A program made the position numbers and the translations under genes. Shown in pieces: positions 1 through 7,272 of a stretch of DNA of 64,000 nucleotides. Source of the DNA: Marinoscillum sp965229915 (GTDB lineage: Bacteria; Bacteroidota; Bacteroidia; Cytophagales; Cyclobacteriaceae); contig NZ_CBDDJZ010000001.1 of assembly GCF_965229915.1 (NCBI RefSeq), forward strand, positions 930,001 through 994,000, written 5' to 3'. Every line of letters begins with the position of its first letter. Positions within the stretch are counted from its first letter, which is position 1. A model generated the notes under the pieces. The model was given only the letters and a program-made list of their open reading frames with translations, was not told where the DNA came from and did no database searches.

Positions 1-2
1 GA

Positions 3-128
3 ACCGGCAAGCAGCTCATTCCAGAAATCCTAAAAATGCCTTTATGGAAACCCGGTGAACAGAATGGTGAAAAAGTAAGAACACAAATCACCATGCTCTA
101 TTCCCCCTCAGTTCTCGACCAAGAGTAA
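3..128 (+). CDS. TonB-family protein, C-terminal end (partial)
   Basis: Only the last 41 codons are present; the gene begins before the window. The tail contains a leucine-rich stretch followed by MPLWKPGEQNGEKVRTQITM, which resembles the end of the TonB C-terminal domain, where a 'MPxWxPGxQxGKxV' segment precedes the last beta strand. TonB-family proteins span the periplasm and pass energy from the inner membrane to outer-membrane receptors. The reading frame is open to the window edge and stops at 126-128, just before a strong hairpin. With so little sequence the family call is tentative; another protein with a TonB-like C-terminus would look the same. Confidence 0.6.
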   Translation, partial: TGKQLIPEILKMPLWKPGEQNGEKVRTQITMLYSPSVLDQE

Positions 129-130
129 AA

Positions 131-158
131 AAAGCGCTAACCAACCGGCCAGCGCTTT
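131..158. terminator. Intrinsic terminator between convergent genes
   Basis: A perfect 8-bp stem, AAAGCGCT (131-138) and AGCGCTTT (151-158), surrounds a 12-nt loop. It lies between the end of the TonB-like gene and the end of the convergent metallo-hydrolase gene. The A-run before it and the T-run within the right arm could let it act in both directions. Confidence 0.7.
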
Positions 159-191
159 ACTCAACTGTGAAAAGTTCCTATTTCGTTTTTC

Positions 192-1601
192 TTATTTCAG
201 TGTGCTTGGACACACATAATCCGTAGTAGGGACTTCTGTTTCAGAAATCGCCTTGTAACCACCTGCGATATCTACCACGTTGTGATACCCTCTGGATTTC
301 AATATAGAGGAAGCTATCATGGAACGATAGCCTCCAGCGCAGTGCACATGGTAGGTTTCATCCTTACTGATCTGATCCATGCTTTCGCTGATATAATCAA
401 GTGGCAAACTCTGTGCATCTTCTACATGTTCAGACTGAAATTCTCCAGGCTTTCGCACGTCCAACACCTTCAGTTTTCCAGACTTAAATTCCTCAGCAAA
501 CTCCGTTGCAGGAATCGATTTCACAGAATCCACCTCTTTTCCAGCAGCTTTCCAGGCGTCCAATCCACCTTTTAAGAAACCGAGTGTATTGTCATACCCT
601 ACTCTGGATAGTCGAGTCACGACTTCTTCTTCTCTGCCTTCATCCGCAATAAAGACGATTGGCTGTTGTAGGTCAGGAATCAACGCACCTACCCATGGAG
701 CAAAGCTTCCATCTATTCCTATGAAGATAGAATTAGGTATGTGTCCTTCCGCAAACTGAGCGGGCTTTCGGGTATCCACCACCAAAGCACCTTCGTGGTT
801 GGCCATGGCCTCAAACGTCTCCACATCCAGAGCGACGTTGCCCTTTTCCAAAATTTCGTCCAGACCGGCAGCTCCAGATTTGTTCATGGCCACATTCTGA
901 GCAAAGTATTGTGGAGGTGGGAGCAATCCGTCTGTCACCTCTTTAATGAACTCTTCTTTGGTCATATCCGCTCTCAGTGCATAGTTGGTCTTCTTCTGGT
1001 TACCCAACAGGTCCGTGGTTTCCTTACTCATGTTCTTCCCACAAGCCGAGCCAGCGCCGTGTGCCGGGTACACGATTACCTCATCAGGCAAAGTCATGAT
1101 CTTAGTTCTCAGGCTATCGTATAAATATCCTGCCAGGTCGTTTTGCGTAAGAGTACCCTTCTGCGCTAGATCCGGACGACCGACATCTCCTATAAACAGT
1201 GTATCACCACTGAATATCGCGTGTTCTTTACCCTCTTCGTCAATCAAAAGATAGGTGGTACTCTCCATCGTATGGCCAGGCGTATGGAGTACTTTGATTT
1301 GTACTTTACCTAGCTGAAACACTTCTCCATCTTTTGCTTCATGAATGTCATATTCTGTTTTGGCATTGGGGCCATAAACGATCGTAGCTCCAGTTTTAGA
1401 AGCCAGATCGACATGACCTGATACAAAATCAGCATGGAAATGTGTCTCAAAAATATATTTGATATTGGCTCCCTCCTTCTGTGCTTTCTCTAAATATGGG
1501 GCCGACTCTCTCAATGGATCTACAATGGCTGCCTCACCATCACTTTCGATGTAATAGGCTCCTTGTGCGAGACACCCTGTGTATATCTGTTCAACTTTCA
1601 T
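192..1601 (-). CDS. MBL-fold persulfide dioxygenase-like / dual rhodanese fusion
   Basis: Predicted 469-residue cytoplasmic enzyme joining an ETHE1/glyoxalase-II-type metallo-beta-lactamase domain to two rhodanese domains. The metal motif THFHADFVSGH is at residues 53-63, further ligands fit H110 and D133, and the GDTLFIGDVGRPDL segment is typical of ETHE1-like persulfide dioxygenases. Rhodanese domain 1 (about 260-355) has no active-site cysteine and is probably structural. Domain 2 (about 365-469) keeps the catalytic loop CAGGYRS with C421. The family oxidises glutathione or low-molecular-weight persulfide to sulfite, and rhodanese moves sulfane sulfur. The gene has its own promoter with a CRP-type operator and follows the DUF202 gene. 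Neighbouring SulP, DsrE and CRP genes support a sulfur role. Family assignment is firm; the exact substrate is inferred. Confidence 0.9.
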   Translation of the reverse strand: MKVEQIYTGCLAQGAYYIESDGEAAIVDPLRESAPYLEKAQKEGANIKYIFETHFHADFVSGHVDLASKTGATIVYGPNAKTEYDIHEAKDGEVFQLGKVQIKVLHTPGHTMESTTYLLIDEEGKEHAIFSGDTLFIGDVGRPDLAQKGTLTQNDLAGYLYDSLRTKIMTLPDEVIVYPAHGAGSACGKNMSKETTDLLGNQKKTNYALRADMTKEEFIKEVTDGLLPPPQYFAQNVAMNKSGAAGLDEILEKGNVALDVETFEAMANHEGALVVDTRKPAQFAEGHIPNSIFIGIDGSFAPWVGALIPDLQQPIVFIADEGREEEVVTRLSRVGYDNTLGFLKGGLDAWKAAGKEVDSVKSIPATEFAEEFKSGKLKVLDVRKPGEFQSEHVEDAQSLPLDYISESMDQISKDETYHVHCAGGYRSMIASSILKSRGYHNVVDIAGGYKAISETEVPTTDYVCPSTLK

Positions 1602-1641
1602 TTCTTATATTTTTGCTTTCTACTTTTATTTATATCTACTA

Positions 1642-1685
1642 CAAACATACGGCGGTCAACCAGGATGGATTGTAACATTAGTTAC
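1642..1685 (-). promoter_or_regulatory. Promoter and CRP-type operator for the MBL-rhodanese gene
   Basis: Read on the minus strand, a 14-bp palindrome (1672-1685, GTAACATTAGTTAC on plus) is followed after exactly 22 bp by TATGTTTG (1642-1649), which matches the Bacteroidota -7 box TAnnTTTG. The start codon is 41 bp further on. The operator takes the place of the -33 element, as in class II CRP activation. It overlaps the stop codon of the DUF202 gene. The same arrangement recurs at 3711-3754 and 5864-5908. Confidence 0.7.
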
Positions 1686-1956
1686 CCTGATTCAACTGCT
1701 TATACTCGTCAGCATCCTGATAGCCACTCCTTATTTTATACCTGAATATCAGATAGTTACTCACCCCGATAGTCAGTACCACGGCACTTATTATCAACAC
1801 CGCATAGCCCAGCCAGCTAATCCCCTCCAGTGCCTTTACCTTCATCAGTGCTATACCCGAAATCACTAGATACAGGCTGGTCCGGATGAAAGATAACAAA
1901 GTTCTTTGGTTAGCTAGTTTCGTTCTGTCTATTGCCAGATAGTCTCTCAATATCAT
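1678..1956 (-). CDS. DUF202 family small membrane protein
   Basis: A 92-residue protein with the DUF202 (YidH-like) pattern: a polar N-terminus with LAIDRTKLANQRTLLSFIRT (about residues 7-26), a first membrane segment immediately after it (about 27-45) and a second at about 50-72, then a short charged tail. The molecular function of DUF202 is unknown. Its start overlaps the stop of the SulP gene by 4 bp, so the two are translationally coupled and this small protein may accompany the transporter. Its stop codon lies inside the operator of the next gene. Confidence 0.85.
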   Translation of the reverse strand: MILRDYLAIDRTKLANQRTLLSFIRTSLYLVISGIALMKVKALEGISWLGYAVLIISAVVLTIGVSNYLIFRYKIRSGYQDADEYKQLNQGN

Positions 1957-3683
1957 TCTGTTTCCACGTTAGATTGTAATGCAAATTCCTTGTATTGTCC
2001 TTGCTCACGAGTAGTTACAAACCTCACTGCCTCATTGAGGTCAAAAAATACATTTTTCTCATTTAAGACTTCTTTCAATCCAGTACGTCTCAGGGTGTCG
2101 CGTACCGGGCCGATGAGGTCACAAATCAAAAATTCAATATGTTTTTCTTTCAGGTAGCTAAATAAATCGCGCAAGCCATTAGCAGCGGTGGCATCCATGT
2201 GACTTACCGGTCCGGCATCCAAAATGATGGTTTGCAAATCACCTCCAGCTTCTTCTACCCGATCCTCCACATACTCCTTGAAGTATTGAATATTAATGAA
2301 TGTCAAAGGTGCGTCCACTCTCAAGATCATCACATGATCCCATACCTCCAGGTCTTTGAACCGTTTGACATTTCTAAACTCATGATGTCCTCTCACTCGC
2401 CCTAGTCTGGCTATGTGCGGATAAGCCAGATTGTACAGCAGTATCAGTATGGAGAGTACAATACCACTGACAATACCAGGTACCATGCTAAAATTAAGGG
2501 TGACTAAAAAGGTAACCAGCAGCAGGCCGAATTCCACCTTACTATCTCGCCATAGCTGTCGGGCATAGCCCAGATCAATAAGTCCGGCCACTGCCACCAT
2601 GATCACCGAGGCAAGAATAGCTTTGGGCAGAAAGTAAAACAGTGGTGTCAGGAAGATGAGCGTTAACCCAACCAACACTGCACTAATAATGGATGAAAGC
2701 GGTGTATTGGCTCCTGACTGATAGTTGACTGCAGACCTGGAAAAACCACCCGTCACCGGAAAACTTTGAAACAAGGAGCCCACCACATTGGCTGCTCCCA
2801 GAGCTACCAGTTCTTGATTGGGCAGCACCTTGTAGTCCCGCTTTTTCGCTTCAATCGCTTTAGAAACGGAGAACGCCTCCATAAAAGCGACTACCGAGAT
2901 GGTCAAGGCCAGTGGAATCAACTCACCAAGCTGACCCAGGCTGAACTCTGGCATCTTGAATGCTGGCAACCCATCTGGAATGGTCTTTACGATGCTCACG
3001 CCACTTTGATCCAGTTGCATGAAGTAGACTAGTGTGGTACCAAAAATCACAGCAAGCAGTGCACCTGGTATTTTGTTATTTACCCTTTTCACTGCTTTGA
3101 TGATCACAATGCCGGCAATGCCGATAATCAAAGTCACAACGTGAGTCTGATTGATGCTTAGGACGGCACTCCAAAGGATCTCGTAGACACGATTACTCTT
3201 TTCCAACTCCACACCCAGCAGATACTTTAGTTGATTCAAACCGATGATCAAAGCGGCGGCCGACGTGAATCCGCTAATGACCGGCTTGGAAAGTAAATTG
3301 GTAATAAATCCAAGGCGAGCTACTCCAAGCAGCAACTGAAACAGCCCCATAAAAAAAGCCAACAAGATGGCAAAACCAATATAGGCATCAGTTCCTTCGG
3401 TGGCCAGCACACTCACTCCTGCTGCCACCAGCAGTGAATCCATGGCTACTGGGGCAACAGACAGCTGTCTGGAGGTGCCAAAAATGGCATAAATCAACTG
3501 AGGAACGATGGAAGCATAGAGACCATATACAGGGGGCATACCTGCAATCAAGGCATAAGCCATTCCCTGCGGGATCAACATGATGCCTACCGTAAGCCCA
3601 GCAAATAAATCTCCGCTTAGGTCTTCTTTTTTATAAGCTGGAAGCCAGCTCGTAATGGGTAATATCTTTTGGATAATGCTCAT
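1953..3683 (-). CDS. SulP-family anion permease with STAS domain
   Basis: A 576-residue inner-membrane transporter of the SulP/SLC26 family. The N-terminal region contains the conserved GDLFAGLTVGIMLIPQGMAYALIAGMPPVYGLYA-type first segments (given here only as family recognition), followed by about ten more hydrophobic helices. A cytoplasmic STAS domain occupies about residues 445-555 and contains the usual ILDAGPVSHMDATAANGL loop. SulP proteins move sulfate, bicarbonate or other anions, and the substrate cannot be told from sequence alone. The persulfide dioxygenase next door would produce sulfite, so sulfate or sulfite handling is a reasonable inference. The gene has its own CRP-type promoter and is coupled to the DUF202 gene. 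Confidence 0.9.
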   Translation of the reverse strand: MSIIQKILPITSWLPAYKKEDLSGDLFAGLTVGIMLIPQGMAYALIAGMPPVYGLYASIVPQLIYAIFGTSRQLSVAPVAMDSLLVAAGVSVLATEGTDAYIGFAILLAFFMGLFQLLLGVARLGFITNLLSKPVISGFTSAAALIIGLNQLKYLLGVELEKSNRVYEILWSAVLSINQTHVVTLIIGIAGIVIIKAVKRVNNKIPGALLAVIFGTTLVYFMQLDQSGVSIVKTIPDGLPAFKMPEFSLGQLGELIPLALTISVVAFMEAFSVSKAIEAKKRDYKVLPNQELVALGAANVVGSLFQSFPVTGGFSRSAVNYQSGANTPLSSIISAVLVGLTLIFLTPLFYFLPKAILASVIMVAVAGLIDLGYARQLWRDSKVEFGLLLVTFLVTLNFSMVPGIVSGIVLSILILLYNLAYPHIARLGRVRGHHEFRNVKRFKDLEVWDHVMILRVDAPLTFINIQYFKEYVEDRVEEAGGDLQTIILDAGPVSHMDATAANGLRDLFSYLKEKHIEFLICDLIGPVRDTLRRTGLKEVLNEKNVFFDLNEAVRFVTTREQGQYKEFALQSNVETE

Positions 3684-3710
3684 TCAGTTACATCTTCAAA
3701 TTTACGAGCT

Positions 3711-3754
3711 CAAAGCTAGAAGCCGATCATTTCGTTCGATGTAACATTTGTAAC
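3711..3754 (-). promoter_or_regulatory. Promoter and CRP-type operator for SulP-DUF202
   Basis: On the minus strand the operator (3741-3754; GTAACATTTGTAAC on plus) lies 22 bp before TAGCTTTG (3711-3718), a match to TAnnTTTG. The start codon of the permease follows 27 bp later. One half site differs from a perfect palindrome by a single base (GTAAC instead of GTTAC), while the promoter-proximal half ATGTTAC (minus strand) is the same in all three sites. It lies between the regulator gene and its presumed target. Confidence 0.7.
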
Positions 3755-3760
3755 ACACGA

Positions 3761-4390
3761 TTAGAGGATTTCGATCCTGTTTCGGTGCTGTTCGATCTTT
3801 TCCTCGCGCTCGAGTTGTTTCAACAGCCTGGAAACCACCACCCTGGAGGTGTTCAGCTCATTGGCAATTTCCTGATGCGTTTTGTTGATCACAAAAGTCC
3901 CCGATGCCTGCTTCTTGTCTAGCAGGTATTTGTAGAGTCGTTCGTCCATTTTCAAAAACACCACACTATCGATGGTATTGAGCATTTCATCAAAGCGCGT
4001 TTGGTAGGCTTCAAACACAAATTTCCTAAACGAAGGATAACGTGCCACCCAGCTATCTATATGGCCCATAGGCACCATCCAAAGGATGGAGTCCTCTTCA
4101 GCTACTACGTGAAAGGCTTTTTTCTTACCCTCAATGCAGCAGGTAATGGACATGGCGCAGGTTTCACCTCCTTCTAAAAAATAGAGAAATACCTCATTGC
4201 CATTTTTATCCTGGCGCATCACCTTCAGCAAACCTTCCAGCACGATCGGCATCTCATTGCTGTCACTTTCCGGGCTGATCACCACACCACCAGCTTTCAC
4301 TTTTTTCAACCGACCGATGGTCATGATCTCTTCAGCTAACTTTGGTTCTATCTGCGAGTTGTTCAGGACATTATTGATAAGCTCTTGCAT
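3761..4390 (-). CDS. CRP/Fnr-family transcriptional regulator with clustered cysteines
   Basis: A 209-residue regulator: an N-terminal cyclic-nucleotide-binding-type beta roll (about 20-130), a dimer helix, and a C-terminal winged helix-turn-helix with HQEIANELNTSRVVVSRLL at about 172-190. The beta roll lacks an obvious cAMP-binding arginine motif. Instead it carries GGETCAMSITCC, placing cysteines at 78, 84 and 85. Such an arrangement could sense persulfide, redox state or a metal; this is inference. The gene ends a tight minus-strand run (hydroxylase, DsrE, regulator; 10-bp gap upstream) and is surrounded by three palindromic sites of CRP type, which it probably binds. It is not a classical Fnr, as the four-cysteine Fe-S pattern is absent. 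Confidence 0.9.
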   Translation of the reverse strand: MQELINNVLNNSQIEPKLAEEIMTIGRLKKVKAGGVVISPESDSNEMPIVLEGLLKVMRQDKNGNEVFLYFLEGGETCAMSITCCIEGKKKAFHVVAEEDSILWMVPMGHIDSWVARYPSFRKFVFEAYQTRFDEMLNTIDSVVFLKMDERLYKYLLDKKQASGTFVINKTHQEIANELNTSRVVVSRLLKQLEREEKIEQHRNRIEIL

Positions 4391-4400
4391 GTACTCTTAC

Positions 4401-4922
4401 TTAATAGATTAATGTTGAAAAACCCTTCTGCTGATAGTCAACTAAAGTAGTAATAGCAGACAAAGCCAACCTCACATCTGGATTTAGCCACTCGGTTTTA
4501 AACCCTCTTTTTATTAGTGCCTGACTGCATACCAACACTTCCACTCCCTGATCTTTCAGCGCCTTGATCAGCGCAATATCCGGATTGGCTGTCCCATACT
4601 TTTCCTGGTAACCCTCATGAGTAATAACCGACCTGGTAGCCCCTCCATGAATGATGACCACTATTTCCAGATCACTCACCTGTACCTCCGCAAGTCCATA
4701 CAGATTGATCAAACGTGCTACCCGATCCAACGATTTGTTGACGCCAGCGTCCGTCACGTCGGCACTAGTCACATCTATGATGACCTTAGCTCCATGAGCT
4801 GGATTGATAGTATTTGGCACCCGTACCACACCTCCGAAACCTTTGATGACGGGGTACTCCAGCTCCTGACCGAACCCAAGAGTGCTGTAAAAAAGAAGTA
4901 AAAAGAGAATTACTGTGCGCAT
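4401..4922 (-). CDS. DsrE-family protein, exported
   Basis: A 173-residue protein with a cleavable signal peptide (residues 1-19, ending FGQ), followed by a DsrE/DsrF-like fold: KVIIDVTSADVTDAG near 46-60, a VVIIHGGATRSV strand-loop near 107-118, and GVEVLVCSQAL near 146-156. The single cysteine in that last motif sits where the sulfur-carrying cysteine of DsrE/TusD proteins lies. Family members carry sulfane sulfur or are uncharacterised; a periplasmic location is suggested by the signal. It is 30 bp downstream of the hydroxylase-like gene and 10 bp upstream of the CRP-type regulator, in one operon. Confidence 0.85.
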   Translation of the reverse strand: MRTVILFLLLFYSTLGFGQELEYPVIKGFGGVVRVPNTINPAHGAKVIIDVTSADVTDAGVNKSLDRVARLINLYGLAEVQVSDLEIVVIIHGGATRSVITHEGYQEKYGTANPDIALIKALKDQGVEVLVCSQALIKRGFKTEWLNPDVRLALSAITTLVDYQQKGFSTLIY

Positions 4923-4952
4923 TCTATAAATGTAGTCGATTTCAAAGAGTTT

Positions 4953-5846
4953 TTAAGCAGTGTCCTGATTGGCATGCTCTTTTTTAAATCCATGTAAGTT
5001 TTGGCCAACAAAACTCTTTGGAAACTTCTCCACACCAGGAAAGCCTAACTTAATGTCGCGACCTTCATAAGGGAGGTAATCCGTTTTGAACAGATAATCC
5101 CAAATACTCAGGGTAATCCCAAAATTAACACCGTATTTGTGTTCTTTAGGAATATCATGTGCATGGTGCCATATGTGCATCTGCGGATTGTTAAACAGGT
5201 ATTTTAATGGTCCTAAATTCACTTTGATATTGGAATGATTGAAGTGACCTACCGCCAAAGTGAAGATATGGATGATGAAAAAATCTCTCAGCCCAATTCC
5301 GATAAGTGCTAAAGGAATGTACTCAATAGATCGGTAAACGATCGTTTCCATCCAGTGGTAACGGAGGTGCGCTGCAAATCCCATTTCCTCCACGGAGTGA
5401 TGCACCTTGTGAAACTCCCAAAGCCTCGGACTGGTGTGCAACAATCGATGCGTCCACCACTGCACAAAATCCCGCACCAGAAAACCAACTAACAAATGCG
5501 CCCACAAAGGCCAGCTCATCACTTCAAATGCCACCAGATTGGTGATCCCTATTGCCGCCAGCAAATCATTGAAGAAGTGCACCACCACATTGGAAGCAGC
5601 ATTGTAAATAACCAATGAGAAAAGGAAGAAGTTGAAAAACATGTAGAAGAAATCCAACCAGAAATCCTTTCGGAATTTGGCCTGATCCTTCCTCCAGGGC
5701 TTCACCCACTCCAGCATTAAAAAGAAGGCCGAAACACCGAGCAACCAATAAAAGTAATTGTGCCAGGCGGGATGGGTAATCTCTTGCCACAGGTAGTTGG
5801 CATAGCCCACATATCCGTTGACGATCTCATTCAATAACTCTTCCAT
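4953..5846 (-). CDS. Sterol desaturase / fatty acid hydroxylase family membrane protein
   Basis: A 297-residue integral membrane protein with the eight-histidine signature of the di-iron fatty acid hydroxylase superfamily: HRLLH at 133-137, HKVHH at 146-150 and HIWHHAHD at 224-231, between four or so hydrophobic segments. Members insert hydroxyl groups or double bonds into lipids using oxygen; the lipid substrate here is unknown. The gene heads the operon that also contains the DsrE and CRP/Fnr genes and has a CRP-type operator in its promoter. Its link with sulfur chemistry is unclear and may reflect a redox- or oxygen-responsive regulon. Confidence 0.88.
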   Translation of the reverse strand: MEELLNEIVNGYVGYANYLWQEITHPAWHNYFYWLLGVSAFFLMLEWVKPWRKDQAKFRKDFWLDFFYMFFNFFLFSLVIYNAASNVVVHFFNDLLAAIGITNLVAFEVMSWPLWAHLLVGFLVRDFVQWWTHRLLHTSPRLWEFHKVHHSVEEMGFAAHLRYHWMETIVYRSIEYIPLALIGIGLRDFFIIHIFTLAVGHFNHSNIKVNLGPLKYLFNNPQMHIWHHAHDIPKEHKYGVNFGITLSIWDYLFKTDYLPYEGRDIKLGFPGVEKFPKSFVGQNLHGFKKEHANQDTA

Positions 5847-5863
5847 AGTTGTATTTCCTTTGG

Positions 5864-5908
5864 TAAAGATACGCAGGCGACAGAAGTGCAGATCGTAACA
5901 TTTGTTAC
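5864..5908 (-). promoter_or_regulatory. Promoter and CRP-type operator for hydroxylase-DsrE-CRP operon
   Basis: A perfect palindrome GTAACATTTGTTAC (5895-5908) lies 23 bp upstream (minus strand) of TATCTTTA (5864-5871), one mismatch from the -7 consensus. The start codon is 17 bp further. Because this operon encodes the CRP-type regulator, the site would make it autoregulated. The same intergenic region precedes the divergent VTT-domain gene at 5976, but no matching -7 box was seen at the equivalent distance on that side. Confidence 0.68.
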
Positions 5909-5975
5909 ACTCGATATCAGCATTTTATCTATCTCCAAACAAACAATCTTTACCTCCAATTTGGTTTACTCTTAG

Positions 5976-6674
5976 ATGAGAAATGTTTCACTGAGCAAAC
6001 TAATCCCTGCTATTGTCACAGTAACGCTGATTGGCTCGTTAGTTTTACTCTATTTCCTCCATCAGGAATTTCAGGATTTTGCTGATAAAGGCTGGACCGT
6101 ACTCACCAGCGGGGATGAACAACGCATCAAAAACTGGATCAGCAGTTTGTCTTATTGGGGTCCATTGATCATCCTGGCGGGGTTTCTGGTGCAGATGTTT
6201 GCTTTTGTGATCCCTTCCTGGTTGTTGATTGTGGTGAGTGTGCTGGCCTATGGTCCCTGGCGTGGAGGTGGCCTGGCTCTGGGTGGAGTGTTGTTAGCCT
6301 CAGCGGTAGCCTATGCCATTGGTCAGTACCTAAGTGAATATACCGTTCAAAAACTGATCGGGAAGAAATCGGAAGAAAAGATGAAAACCTATCTAGATCG
6401 CTATGGGTTCTGGCTAATCGCTTTGTTTCGGCTAGCCCCTTTCCTATCCAATGATACCATCAGCTTTGTGGCCGGTCTATCCTCTATGCGGTTTCGAAAG
6501 TTTATTGCTGCCACGGCTCTAGGTATTACTCCACTTATTGGGTTTGTAGCTTATCTAGGAGAATCAACGGACCGATTGAAGTCTGGACTTATCTGGTCAT
6601 CGGTGATTGGTCTGATCGGTTTTGCGGCGTATGTTTGGTGGGATCAGCGTCAGCAACACCAACACCATGATTAA
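5976..6674 (+). CDS. TVP38/TMEM64 (VTT domain) membrane protein
   Basis: A 232-residue membrane protein of the DedA/VTT superfamily. After an N-terminal membrane anchor (about 12-28) it has a hydrophobic core with the re-entrant-loop style motif PSWLLIVVSVLAYGPWRGG (about 85-103) and a second one, FRLAPFLSNDTISFVAGLSS (about 151-170). Family members are thought to act in lipid or small-molecule movement across membranes, and the bacterial roles are poorly defined. It is divergent from the hydroxylase-like operon and shares its upstream region, including the CRP-type site. A short histidine-rich tail ends the protein. Confidence 0.85.
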   Translation: MRNVSLSKLIPAIVTVTLIGSLVLLYFLHQEFQDFADKGWTVLTSGDEQRIKNWISSLSYWGPLIILAGFLVQMFAFVIPSWLLIVVSVLAYGPWRGGGLALGGVLLASAVAYAIGQYLSEYTVQKLIGKKSEEKMKTYLDRYGFWLIALFRLAPFLSNDTISFVAGLSSMRFRKFIAATALGITPLIGFVAYLGESTDRLKSGLIWSSVIGLIGFAAYVWWDQRQQHQHHD

Positions 6675-6749
6675 ATAAAAACCAGAGTCGATTGTAATAA
6701 ATGACCATAAGTCTCTACTAACCTTGTGATAACCATTTATGTCTTCCCG

Positions 6750-7214
6750 ATGAAGTTCAACGCACTGTCCCTACACATTCAATCTGGTACTTATTCCAAA
6801 TTTGACAAACAAGTCGATTGTCTTAGAAATATCCTCACCGAATTAGAATTGGTAGATCTCCCTGAGGACCAAATCCAATCAATCAATGAACAAATTGACT
6901 ACCTGAATAGCCTGACCAGTCATGAAAAGGAACTCACCAAACAAGTGCGGAAGGTCAAAAACGAAATCGTCAAGTCACTGGAAAAATCGGTTAAAATTGT
7001 CCCTAAAAACTACTACCGAAACCTGTGGATGGTTATTGGTATGTCCGCTTTTGGGCTACCCATTGGTGTTGTCTTCAGTACGATCATTGACAATTTTGCA
7101 TTCATCGGGGTGTTTTTGCCAGTGGGAATGACCCTCGGCATGGCAATGGGAGCTCAAATGGACGAGAAGGCCAAAAAAGAAGGCCGTCAATTGAATGTGG
7201 AAGTGAGCATGTAA
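6750..7214 (+). CDS. Hypothetical protein with coiled coil and two membrane segments
   Basis: Not recognised. The chosen ATG at 6750 gives 154 residues; an in-frame GTG at 6726 would add eight. The first hundred residues are helical and charged, with a probable coiled coil (about 30-85). Two hydrophobic segments follow (about 98-113 and 116-135) and a polar tail. The layout suggests a membrane-anchored protein with a cytoplasmic helical domain. The next two genes, also encoding unknown membrane proteins, follow in the same direction with gaps of 58 and 32 bp, so the three may form an operon. Confidence 0.7.
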   Translation: MKFNALSLHIQSGTYSKFDKQVDCLRNILTELELVDLPEDQIQSINEQIDYLNSLTSHEKELTKQVRKVKNEIVKSLEKSVKIVPKNYYRNLWMVIGMSAFGLPIGVVFSTIIDNFAFIGVFLPVGMTLGMAMGAQMDEKAKKEGRQLNVEVSM

Positions 7215-7272
7215 AAAGCTCTTCTTCGCTGTAAGAAACCGACTGATCGAGACACTTAATACAAAAAGCATC

